Below are positions 5,730 through 12,577 of a DNA stretch of 25,778 bases, piece by piece. The first letter of the stretch is position 1, and each line of letters begins with the position of its first letter. Below the pieces are notes generated by a model. That model was not told the DNA's origin. It made no database searches and saw only the letters and a program-made list of their open reading frames with translations. The position numbers and the translations under genes were made by a program. The stretch comes from Collinsella sp. Lineage in GTDB: Bacteria; Actinomycetota; Coriobacteriia; Coriobacteriales; Coriobacteriaceae. The DNA lies in contig JAIHVJ010000044.1 of the NCBI GenBank assembly GCA_022720335.1, positions 1 through 25,778 on the forward strand. Reading direction: 5' to 3'.

Positions 5730-6182
5730 TTAGGAACGTGTGGGAACTTTAAGATGCGCACCGACATCGAGCGAGCCATGCTCCAGGTGATTGACGTTGC
5801 GGATCATATCAGAGGTCTCCTGCGTGGAAAGACCCTCAATCGGATGCTCCTGGGCTAGCGACCACAAGGAATCGCCAGACTGAACACGGACGGTCTCGTA
5901 GGTAACGTTGGATACCGACTCGGCATATGCGGCGTGACGAGCGCTGAAGATCGAGGTGGCAAGTACAAAGAAGAGCGTGAGCGCAACGGCCAGGGCGACA
6001 ATCGTCGAAGCCTTTAGGGCAACGGGGGCCGAAGTCGTGGCGACGCACTGGCTGCGGACGGGCTTGCCAGGCAGTGTTTGGAAACCAGAGCGGCCGCCTT
6101 TAACAACCGTGAAAGCCGGCGCCGCAGGCGTCTCGAGCTTAAGGGCAAGGTTACCCTGGACCATATCCGTTGCGTTCATCAT
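5730..6182 (-). CDS. Membrane-anchored LysM protein divergent from lexA; YneA-like SOS division-inhibitor candidate
   Basis: The 150-residue protein has a cytoplasmic N-terminus of about 55 residues, one transmembrane segment (about 58-80, IVALAVALTLFFVLATSIF) and an external LysM domain (about 94-147, YETVRVQSGDSLWSLA to GAHLKVP) that binds peptidoglycan. In Bacillus, YneA is a LysM protein encoded next to and divergent from lexA; it is induced by DNA damage and halts division. The same position, layout and a LexA-box promoter suggest an analogous role here, but the N-terminal region is unlike what I recall of YneA and function is inferred. Two ATG codons are adjacent (6182 and 6179); GAGGAG lies just upstream of both. 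nrdR and dut follow on the same strand. Confidence 0.8.
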   Translation of the reverse strand: MMNATDMVQGNLALKLETPAAPAFTVVKGGRSGFQTLPGKPVRSQCVATTSAPVALKASTIVALAVALTLFFVLATSIFSARHAAYAESVSNVTYETVRVQSGDSLWSLAQEHPIEGLSTQETSDMIRNVNHLEHGSLDVGAHLKVPTRS

Positions 6183-6249
6183 GTTCTCCTCTCGCGTGTT
6201 TTGCTGAGAACAGTTTTATCAAGCCGCGCGGACAAAAATGTCTAGCGCG

Positions 6250-6263
6250 AGAACGAATGTTCG
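6250..6263. promoter_or_regulatory. LexA box 1 (near the LysM transcription start)
   Basis: GAACGAATGTTC at 6251-6262 fits the Gram-positive SOS box CGAACnnnnGTTCG apart from the first base. It lies at the predicted start of the LysM transcript. Confidence 0.85.
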
Positions 6264-6269
6264 GTTATT

Positions 6270-6297
6270 ATTATCTTCGAACAGTTGTTCCTGTCAA
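6270..6297 (-). promoter_or_regulatory. LysM gene promoter
   Basis: On the minus strand a perfect -35 TTGACA (6297-6292) and a -10 GATAAT (6275-6270) are separated by 16 bp. LexA box 2 occupies almost the whole spacer, so LexA binding would exclude RNA polymerase. Confidence 0.8.
6278..6291. promoter_or_regulatory. LexA box 2 (in the spacer of the LysM promoter)
   Basis: CGAACAGTTGTTCC matches CGAACnnnnGTTCG at all but the last base. It lies between the -35 and -10 of the LysM promoter and just upstream of the likely lexA -10, so it can serve both genes. Confidence 0.9.
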
Positions 6298-6299
6298 GC

Positions 6300-6319
6300 A
6301 ATAATCGAACATTTGTTTG
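6300..6319 (+). promoter_or_regulatory. lexA -10 region and LexA box 3
   Basis: A -10-like AATAAT (6300-6305) is followed directly by CGAACATTTGTTTG (6306-6319), an SOS box with one changed base in the right half-site. The box would cover the lexA transcription start, giving autorepression. The -35 is weak. Confidence 0.75.
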
Positions 6320-6342
6320 ACATTGGCAGAGAGGATCCCCTG

Positions 6343-6987
6343 ATGGCTCGCAAAATTACCAAGCGTCAGCAGCAGATTTACGACTTCATCAAGGAATATC
6401 AGCAGGAGAAGGGCTATCCGCCCAGTGTGCGCGAGATGGCATCGGCCGTAGGCCTCTCCTCCCCCAGCACGGTGCATGCTCATCTCTCTGCCCTGGAGGC
6501 TCGAGGACTGCTCAAGCGCGATGCCACCAAGCCTCGCGCCCTAGAGCTCTTTGATGAGGACGGATCCTCTGTCTCGATTTCCAAATCCGATGAACCCACG
6601 GCACCCCGCGGAACGGTCTCGCTGCCGCTCGTCGGTCGCGTCGCGGCTGGGATTCCCATTCTGGCCGAACAAAATATCGAGGACACCTTTACCATCCCGA
6701 CCGAAATCGCCACAGACCAGGGCTCCTTTATCCTTGAAGTGCACGGCAGCTCAATGATCAATGTCGGCATCTACAACGGTGACTACATTATCGTTCGCGA
6801 GCAAAAGAGCGCGATGAACGGCGAAATCGTCGTGGCCATGATCGATGGCTCGGCGACTGTCAAGACGTTCTACAAGGAGCAGGGGCGCGTGCGCTTGCAG
6901 CCCGAGAACGACACCATGGAGCCCATCTATGCGACGAACCCCGTTATTTTGGGTAAGGTTGTCGGGTTAATGCGCCGGTTCTCGTAA
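6343..6987 (+). CDS. lexA: SOS repressor LexA
   Basis: LexA represses DNA-damage genes and is inactivated by RecA-stimulated self-cleavage. The 214-residue protein has an N-terminal winged helix (1-70; ITKRQQQIYDFI, PPSVREMASAVGLSSPSTVHAHLSAL) and a C-terminal S24-type peptidase domain. The cleavage site is Ala102-Gly103 within GRVAAGIPIL. The catalytic Ser is Ser137 in HGSSM, where most LexA proteins have GDSM or GESM, and the Lys is Lys174 in SATVKTFY. The frame is open upstream to 6238, but that would run through the operators; ATG 6343 has AGAGAGGA ahead. Its stop overlaps the next gene's start by one base. Confidence 0.97.
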   Translation: MARKITKRQQQIYDFIKEYQQEKGYPPSVREMASAVGLSSPSTVHAHLSALEARGLLKRDATKPRALELFDEDGSSVSISKSDEPTAPRGTVSLPLVGRVAAGIPILAEQNIEDTFTIPTEIATDQGSFILEVHGSSMINVGIYNGDYIIVREQKSAMNGEIVVAMIDGSATVKTFYKEQGRVRLQPENDTMEPIYATNPVILGKVVGLMRRFS

Positions 6988-7691
6988 TGCAAAAACGCAT
7001 CACCATATTTGATACCGTCCGCGGGTTTACGATGCTGTCGATGGCAGGTTTTCACGCCTGCTACGATTTGGCCTACCTATATGGATGGGAAATGCCATGG
7101 TTTACCGAAACGGTTTTCCAGGATATCTGGCGCGCAAGTATCAGCTGGGTATTTTTGTTTATCGCCGGTTGGATGTGCACTCTCTCGCGTAATAACGTTA
7201 AGCGCGCCCTCAAATACGCGGCCGCAGCCTTGATCGTATGGATTGCAACTACACTGGTATCAGTCGACGATTCAGTAAACTTTGGCATCATTTATTGCAT
7301 GGCGGCGTGCACCGCGGTGGTTGCACTCACCCGTCCGTTACTTCAAAAAATACCGGGTTCGTGGGGCATCGCAGCGTGCCTTGTTCTTTTTGCCCTAACC
7401 TGGGGCATTCCAAAAGCGGTCTACCCACTCCCCTACCTGGCATGGCTTGGATTCCCGGGCCCGGGTTTTGTTTCGGGAGACTACTATCCGCTCATTCCGT
7501 TTGTCTTTATGTACCTTACCGGCTTCTTTACTGCCCAGGCAGCACAAGCATCAAGCCTCGAAGCGCCAGCATGGGCATACGCCAACCCCATCCCGGCGCT
7601 CGCGGTCCTCGGACGGCATGCCTTACCGTTCTACCTGCTCCATCAGCCTGTCATTCTAGGCGTGCTAGAGCTCGCCTATTCCGTACGATAG
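6987..7691 (+). CDS. DUF1624 multi-pass membrane protein (HGSNAT/YeiB-like acyltransferase family)
   Basis: The 234-residue protein begins ITIFDTVRGFTMLSMAGFHACYDL and has about six hydrophobic segments (roughly 50-65, 73-93, 98-118, 125-145, 168-188, 207-230). It ends with GRHALPFYLLHQPVIL, the conserved His-containing C-terminal helix of this family. The fold relates to membrane acyltransferases that move acetyl groups across the membrane onto sugars (heparan-alpha-glucosaminide N-acetyltransferase is the named relative). The substrate here is unknown. Its ATG shares one base with the lexA stop (TAATG), so it is translationally coupled to lexA and probably SOS-regulated. Its last 16 bp overlap the 3' end of hflX on the other strand. 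Confidence 0.85.
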   Translation: MQKRITIFDTVRGFTMLSMAGFHACYDLAYLYGWEMPWFTETVFQDIWRASISWVFLFIAGWMCTLSRNNVKRALKYAAAALIVWIATTLVSVDDSVNFGIIYCMAACTAVVALTRPLLQKIPGSWGIAACLVLFALTWGIPKAVYPLPYLAWLGFPGPGFVSGDYYPLIPFVFMYLTGFFTAQAAQASSLEAPAWAYANPIPALAVLGRHALPFYLLHQPVILGVLELAYSVR

Positions 7692-8965
7692 CGCTCGAGA
7701 CGCGGCGCGATTCGGGCCGGCAACTTTGCCACAATGCGAACGCCGTCCTCGAGATATTCCTCATGCAGAAGGGTTCCCTGCTCATGCACCAGCGTGATGA
7801 AGGCGCCCTCGCGATACGGGATATCAGCGGAGAGCAACACATCGGTGGCAGCCGCCTCACGAGCAATTCGGTCGACGAGATCGTCGAGCCCCTCGCCTGT
7901 CTGGGCCGAGAACAACACGGCCTCGGGATAGCGACGACGGAAACTCAATCGATCGACGCTATCGAGTAGGTCGATTTTATTGAACACCGTAAGCGTCAAA
8001 CGCTCACCGGCACCGATCTCGTCAAGAACGCGATCGACTGCCTCGAGCTGGCGCTCGTAGTCCTCGTCAGAGGCATCCACAACTTTAAGGATCAGGTCGG
8101 CACCAAGGACCTCGGACAGTGTGGACTTAAAGGCATCAACGAGACCATGCGGTAGCTTTTGAATAAAGCCAACCGTATCGGTAATGGTCATACCACGACC
8201 GCCGGGCAAGCGATACGAGCGCGTAGTCGGATCGAGCGTGGCAAACAATTTGTCCTGTGAAAGCACTGTAGACCCGGTCAGGCGATTGAGCAACGTCGAC
8301 TTACCGGCATTGGTATAACCGGCTAAGGCAACGCGAAACGCCGGCGACTCGATACGACTCTTTGACTGGACATCTCGGCGCTGTTCAACCTGCTTAAGCT
8401 CGCGACGAAGCGCGGCAATCTTGTTGCGAATCAAACGTCGGTCAACCTCGAGCTGGCTTTCGCCCTGGCCAAAGCGCGAACCAATGCCACCGCGTGTCTG
8501 CTCTTTAGCAAGATGACTCCACATACCGCGCAAGCGAGGCAACAGATACTGCAATTGGGCTAGCTGCACCTGCAGGCGGCCCTCACGGGTCTGAGCGTGC
8601 AGGCCAAAGATATCGAGAATCAACGCCGTGCGGTCGATAATCTTAACCGGTTCGCCCACGGCTTTCTCAAGATAAGACTGCTGCGAGGGCGTTAAATCGT
8701 CGTCGAAGATAACAACATCGACATCCATACGATGCACGAGCCCGCAAAGCTCCTCAACCTTACCGGAGCCGATAAACGATTTTGGATATGGCTTAACCAG
8801 ACGCTGCGACAAACGCGCCACGCACTGGGCGCCAGCCGTATGGGCCAGGCGCTCAAGCTCGTCAAGCGAACGATCGAGCGGCCAGGCGTTATCGCGCCAC
8901 TCAACTCCGACAAGAACGGCACGTTCGGGCTCAGGCGCCGTAGGGACGAGGGGAAACCGAGCCAT
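7676..8965 (-). CDS. hflX: GTPase HflX (ribosome rescue/splitting)
   Basis: HflX is a ribosome-associated GTPase that can split stalled ribosomes under stress. The 429-residue protein has the N-terminal HflX domain (about 15-205, with the RGGIGSRFGQGESQLEVDRRLIR stretch and a following coiled helix) and a GTPase domain with GYTNAGKS (216-223), DTVGF (263-267) and NKID (329-332). The C-terminal 70 residues form the usual extra domain. The start ATG overlaps the miaA stop by one base (TAATG), which makes it the last gene of the rny-to-hflX operon. Its 3' end overlaps the convergent DUF1624 gene by 16 bp, leaving no room for a separate terminator. Confidence 0.96.
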   Translation of the reverse strand: MARFPLVPTAPEPERAVLVGVEWRDNAWPLDRSLDELERLAHTAGAQCVARLSQRLVKPYPKSFIGSGKVEELCGLVHRMDVDVVIFDDDLTPSQQSYLEKAVGEPVKIIDRTALILDIFGLHAQTREGRLQVQLAQLQYLLPRLRGMWSHLAKEQTRGGIGSRFGQGESQLEVDRRLIRNKIAALRRELKQVEQRRDVQSKSRIESPAFRVALAGYTNAGKSTLLNRLTGSTVLSQDKLFATLDPTTRSYRLPGGRGMTITDTVGFIQKLPHGLVDAFKSTLSEVLGADLILKVVDASDEDYERQLEAVDRVLDEIGAGERLTLTVFNKIDLLDSVDRLSFRRRYPEAVLFSAQTGEGLDDLVDRIAREAAATDVLLSADIPYREGAFITLVHEQGTLLHEEYLEDGVRIVAKLPARIAPRLERYRTE

Positions 8966-9903
8966 TAGGCCGCCTCAATACGATGAAGGATATCCTCAAC
9001 GACCTCATCGATCGTAAACTCATCCATATCGAACCACACGATGCGGTCATCGCGTTTAAACCACGAAAGCTGACGCTTGGCATAGCGGCGCGAGCGCATC
9101 TTGATGAGTTCGCGAGCCTCATCCATAGACATCACGCCGTCAAAGGCATCGATAATCTCTTTATAGCCAATCGCTTGCATCGAAGTCAGGGCATCTCCCA
9201 GCCCCTGGTCCATAAGACCACGAACCTCATCAACAAGACCCTGCTCAAACATCAGATCAACGCGAAGGTTAATGCGCTCGTAAAGCGCCTCGCGATTACG
9301 CATCAATCCAAACCACAGAGCGTGATAATGCTCGCGCGGAACACTGAACTGCGACTTTTGCTGCGCGTAGGACACACCATCATCGTGCATTTCGAGCGCG
9401 CGAATCACGCGGCGAACATTATGGGGGTGGATGACCGCAGCGGACTCGGGGTCACGCTCGGCAAGCAGCGCGTGCAGCGCTTCCTCGCCTATGCGCTCGG
9501 CAAGCTCCTGATACCCCGCGCGGCGATCGTCCTCAAGCTCGCCTGAGGGAAAATCCATCTCATCCAGGGCGGCCTTGAGATATAAGCCCGTGCCCCCGCA
9601 AAACACCGGTAGGCGGCCCTCGCCCAGCAAGCGCTCAACATGTACACGAGCGTCTGCCTGATACAGCGCTGCAGAATATGCAACGCCCGGTTCAACAATA
9701 TCGACCAGGCGTAGCGGCGCCGTGCATTCCTCGGGTGCCATTTTGGCAGTGCCGATATCCATACCTCGATAGATTTGCATCGCGTCACACGACAGCACTT
9801 CGGACGAAAGACGAGTCGCCAAACGATCTGCGACATCACTTTTGCCAACCGCGGTCGGACCGACAATCGCAACGGCGGAAAGGCCTGCCCCGGGAGAAAT
9901 CAT
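8965..9903 (-). CDS. miaA: tRNA dimethylallyltransferase MiaA
   Basis: MiaA transfers a dimethylallyl group from DMAPP to N6 of adenosine 37 in tRNAs reading UNN codons, the substrate for MiaB. The 312-residue protein shows the P-loop GPTAVGKS (15-22), the SCDAMQIYRGMDIGTAK segment (about 38-54) that binds tRNA and catalyses transfer, GGTGLYLKA, and the C-terminal QAIGYKEI and RRYAKRQLSWFKRD motifs. It overlaps miaB upstream and hflX downstream by single bases (TAATG at both), so the three are translationally coupled. The miaA-hflX pairing is common in bacteria. Confidence 0.97.
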   Translation of the reverse strand: MISPGAGLSAVAIVGPTAVGKSDVADRLATRLSSEVLSCDAMQIYRGMDIGTAKMAPEECTAPLRLVDIVEPGVAYSAALYQADARVHVERLLGEGRLPVFCGGTGLYLKAALDEMDFPSGELEDDRRAGYQELAERIGEEALHALLAERDPESAAVIHPHNVRRVIRALEMHDDGVSYAQQKSQFSVPREHYHALWFGLMRNREALYERINLRVDLMFEQGLVDEVRGLMDQGLGDALTSMQAIGYKEIIDAFDGVMSMDEARELIKMRSRRYAKRQLSWFKRDDRIVWFDMDEFTIDEVVEDILHRIEAA

Positions 9904-11273
9904 TAGCGCGGCTCGCCCACAACGGATCCGGACAGATACCAGGTCTTGGCAACGTCAACGTCAACATCGACAATCTTGCCAATCAACTGATCGATGCTAT
10001 AGCCCGCGGGAATCGGTGCATGAACGGTCTGATTCTTAGGACTCTTGCCCAGCAGCACCGCGTCATTCTTTTTGCTCGTACCCTCAATAAGTGCCGGCAC
10101 AACGGTGTGGAGCTCACCTTGGTTATACTCATGCGCTGTGGTCTCGATAACCTTCACCAAACGGTTGAAGCGCTCAAGAATCACCTCATGCGGCGTGGGA
10201 TCGTCAATCTCGGCGGCCGGAGTACCGGCGCGCTTGGAATAGATAAACGTATAGGCCTGAGCATAACGGACCGTCTCGGCAAGCGAGAGCGTCTGCTCAA
10301 AGTCTGCCTCGGTCTCGCCGGGGAAGCCCACGATGATATCCGTCGAAAGCGCGATATTGGGCATGCGATTGCGGATGCGATCGACGAGCCCCAGATAATC
10401 CTCGCGCGTATAGCGACGATTCATCTCTTTAAGGATGCGCGTCGAGCCCGACTGAACTGCCAGATGCAGCTGCGGCATGACGGCAGGCGTCTCGGCCATA
10501 GCGTCGATAGTCTCGGGCAGCAGGTCTTTGGGGTGCGAGGAAGTAAAGAAGATGCGTTCCACACCCGTATCGCCCACGGCTCGCAACAGATCGGCAAAGC
10601 GCGGCTTGCCAAATAGATCGCGACCATAGGAGTTGACGTTTTGACCCAGCAGCGTGACCTCACGCACGCCCTGGCGTACCAGACCGGTCACCTCGTCGAC
10701 AATCTCCTCGAAAGGACGGCTTTTCTCGCGACCGCGAACATACGGCACGATGCAATAGGTGCAGAAATTGTTGCAACCCGTCATAATGGGAACCCAGGCG
10801 TGATACTGGGTCTCACGATGCCACGGCATGCTCATGGCATCCGTGTCCTCGTGTTCATTGGTGCGAATATGGCGCTTACCGTCCAAGAACGCCTCGGCAA
10901 CGAGTTCGGCCACATGCGCGATGGAATGCGTGCCGAAAATAACGTTGACGTTATCGACATTGGTGAGCAGACCCTCGCCATCGCGCTGCGCGATGCAGCC
11001 GCCCACGGCGACCACGCGCTTACCCGAGGGCGAAGGCGGGAGGCTCTTACAAGAGTTGCACTGACCGTACAGACGGGTGTCAGCGGCCTCACGAACGCAG
11101 CACGTCATGAACACGACAATGTCAGCATGCTCCGGATCGAGCGCCATGAGGCAGCCATATGAGTCGAGCAGACCACTCACGCGCTCGGAGTCGTGCTGAT
11201 TCATCTGGCAGCCAAAGGTGCGGATAAAGTAGGTTTTACCGGCAAGAATATCGCGTACGGAACCCTGGTCCAT
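9903..11273 (-). CDS. miaB: tRNA-2-methylthio-N6-dimethylallyladenosine synthase MiaB
   Basis: MiaB is a radical-SAM methylthiotransferase that adds a methylthio group to C2 of the i6A37 made by MiaA. The 456-residue protein has the N-terminal UPF0004 domain with auxiliary-cluster cysteines Cys22 (TFGCQMN), Cys58 (MTCCVRE) and Cys93 (GGCIAQ), the radical-SAM motif CNNFCTYC (Cys167, Cys171, Cys174), and a C-terminal TRAM domain (about 385-450). The usual NTC motif reads MTC here, a minor oddity. The frame extends to 11324, but ATG 11273 has TTAGGA nine bases upstream and gives the normal length. SpoVS lies 63 nt upstream. Confidence 0.95.
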   Translation of the reverse strand: MDQGSVRDILAGKTYFIRTFGCQMNQHDSERVSGLLDSYGCLMALDPEHADIVVFMTCCVREAADTRLYGQCNSCKSLPPSPSGKRVVAVGGCIAQRDGEGLLTNVDNVNVIFGTHSIAHVAELVAEAFLDGKRHIRTNEHEDTDAMSMPWHRETQYHAWVPIMTGCNNFCTYCIVPYVRGREKSRPFEEIVDEVTGLVRQGVREVTLLGQNVNSYGRDLFGKPRFADLLRAVGDTGVERIFFTSSHPKDLLPETIDAMAETPAVMPQLHLAVQSGSTRILKEMNRRYTREDYLGLVDRIRNRMPNIALSTDIIVGFPGETEADFEQTLSLAETVRYAQAYTFIYSKRAGTPAAEIDDPTPHEVILERFNRLVKVIETTAHEYNQGELHTVVPALIEGTSKKNDAVLLGKSPKNQTVHAPIPAGYSIDQLIGKIVDVDVDVAKTWYLSGSVVGEPR

Positions 11274-11336
11274 GTGTATAAGTCCTAACGAGGTGGAATA
11301 AGCGGGATCAAAGAGGGCGGGCAAAGAGTAAAAACT

Positions 11337-11654
11337 CTATGCCACAGGCTTAACGTCGTCCATCATAACGTTATCCATGGCAGCTCGATTAATCTGATGA
11401 ACGTAAATAGAAAGACGGATGGCCGTGCGCGACTCCCCGTTGATGAGGATGTCGGAGAACACCGGCGCGCAGGAAATATCAAACCCGGTCGGAATCAAAA
11501 AGCCGCGCGCGATAGCCACGGCCTTAATTGCCTGGTTGACGGCACCCGCGCCAACACACTGAATATTGACGGGAACACCATCTTTGACCATGCCGGCAAT
11601 GGCGCCGGCAACGGACGCGGGCGATGATTTGCTTGATACCTTCAGGCAATCCAT
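11337..11654 (-). CDS. spoVS: SpoVS family nucleic-acid-binding protein
   Basis: SpoVS is a small Alba-like protein first found in Bacillus sporulation, but it also occurs in bacteria that do not sporulate. The 105-residue product has the family core: MDCLKVSSKSSPASVAGAIAG, GAGAVNQAIKAVAIARGF and INGESRTAIRLSIYV. About 20 residues (VHQINRAAMDNVMMDD onward) extend beyond the usual 86-residue family length. ATG 11654 has an AGGAG site; the open frame upstream to 11693 runs into the preceding gene. The rny - ... - spoVS - miaB order resembles Bacillus. Its role here is likely RNA or nucleoid related (inference). Confidence 0.93.
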   Translation of the reverse strand: MDCLKVSSKSSPASVAGAIAGMVKDGVPVNIQCVGAGAVNQAIKAVAIARGFLIPTGFDISCAPVFSDILINGESRTAIRLSIYVHQINRAAMDNVMMDDVKPVA

Positions 11655-11670
11655 GAAGAAACTCCTGCGT

Positions 11671-12576
11671 TTAAAAGTACGTTTTAACTGCAATAACGGA
11701 CGAATCGCGCTCGCGTAGCAGGCGTGCGGTCACACCGCGAACGGGCTTAATCTGGCCCGCCAAGATACGATGCGCCGTACGCTCGGACATCTCAAGGCCC
11801 AAACCCGAACAGATACGGATAAAGTCTTCCGCATCCGAAGCAAGACCCAGACGATCGACCACGGGAAGCTCGGCTTCGTCGTCGATAAACAAAAGACGAG
11901 AAGCATCGAGACGGCTGGAGGCCTGCGCATGCAGCGTCGCGGCAATCTCGGACGGAGACCCCAGATAGACATCACAGGCGCGCAGCTCCTCGAGGGCAAA
12001 CTCGCAGGCGGCGCGAATGATGTTGTGAGGGCCACGGGCGCAGACATAGTGACCGTCCTCGTCCTTCACGGCCTGAGGCCAGCTGGACTGATCGGCGCGC
12101 TCGCCAAGGCGGTCGGTAGCGACGCTCACCTTAAAGACCGAGCCAAGGTCAACATCCGACGTGACAACGCGTGCCTCGTCGGTGTTTTGCTTAATCGAGA
12201 ACAAAGCCATGCCTCGACCGTGAACGCCCCAACGGTCCATCTTCATACTCTCGAGCTTGGAGGTAACGCGGGCATCAAAGATGCGCTCCTGCATATCCTG
12301 CGGCACGCCCGAGCCATTATCCAGAAAGACGAGCGTACGGACGCCATCTTCCTTGGTCGTGGCGAGATAGACCTTGTCGGCGCCGGCATCACGAGCGTTG
12401 CGCAGCATTTCGATGACAATATCCTCGACATGCTGAATGTCGTGCTTTGCCTGGCGCCGCTCGGCCTCCGAAACGCGGAGGCGGACATACCCCTCGCCAA
12501 GGTTCTCCTCGACGCGAAGGTTGCCCTCCCCCGACATCGACGCGATAAATGAGATGAGTTCGTTCGCGTCGTTCAT
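11671..12576 (-). CDS. GHKL-type ATPase of unknown function in the rny-spoVS operon
   Basis: The 301-residue protein has a GHKL (histidine kinase/Hsp90/MutL-type) ATP site: N-box EDIVIEMLRNARDAGA (about 51-66, with Glu56 and Asn60), G1 box DNGSG (86-90) and G2-like GVHGRGMALFSIK (117-129). There is no His-phosphoacceptor, sensor or transmembrane part, so it is not a classical histidine kinase. The C-terminal half (about 160-301) has no motif I recognise; it ends with a helix-turn-helix-looking AHRILAGQIKPVRGVTARLL. It starts 1 nt after the rny stop and lies 16 nt before spoVS, occupying the slot held in Bacillus by the phosphodiesterase gene ymdB. A role with RNase Y or SpoVS is a guess from position. 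Confidence 0.75.
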   Translation of the reverse strand: MNDANELISFIASMSGEGNLRVEENLGEGYVRLRVSEAERRQAKHDIQHVEDIVIEMLRNARDAGADKVYLATTKEDGVRTLVFLDNGSGVPQDMQERIFDARVTSKLESMKMDRWGVHGRGMALFSIKQNTDEARVVTSDVDLGSVFKVSVATDRLGERADQSSWPQAVKDEDGHYVCARGPHNIIRAACEFALEELRACDVYLGSPSEIAATLHAQASSRLDASRLLFIDDEAELPVVDRLGLASDAEDFIRICSGLGLEMSERTAHRILAGQIKPVRGVTARLLRERDSSVIAVKTYF

Positions 12577-12577
12577 G

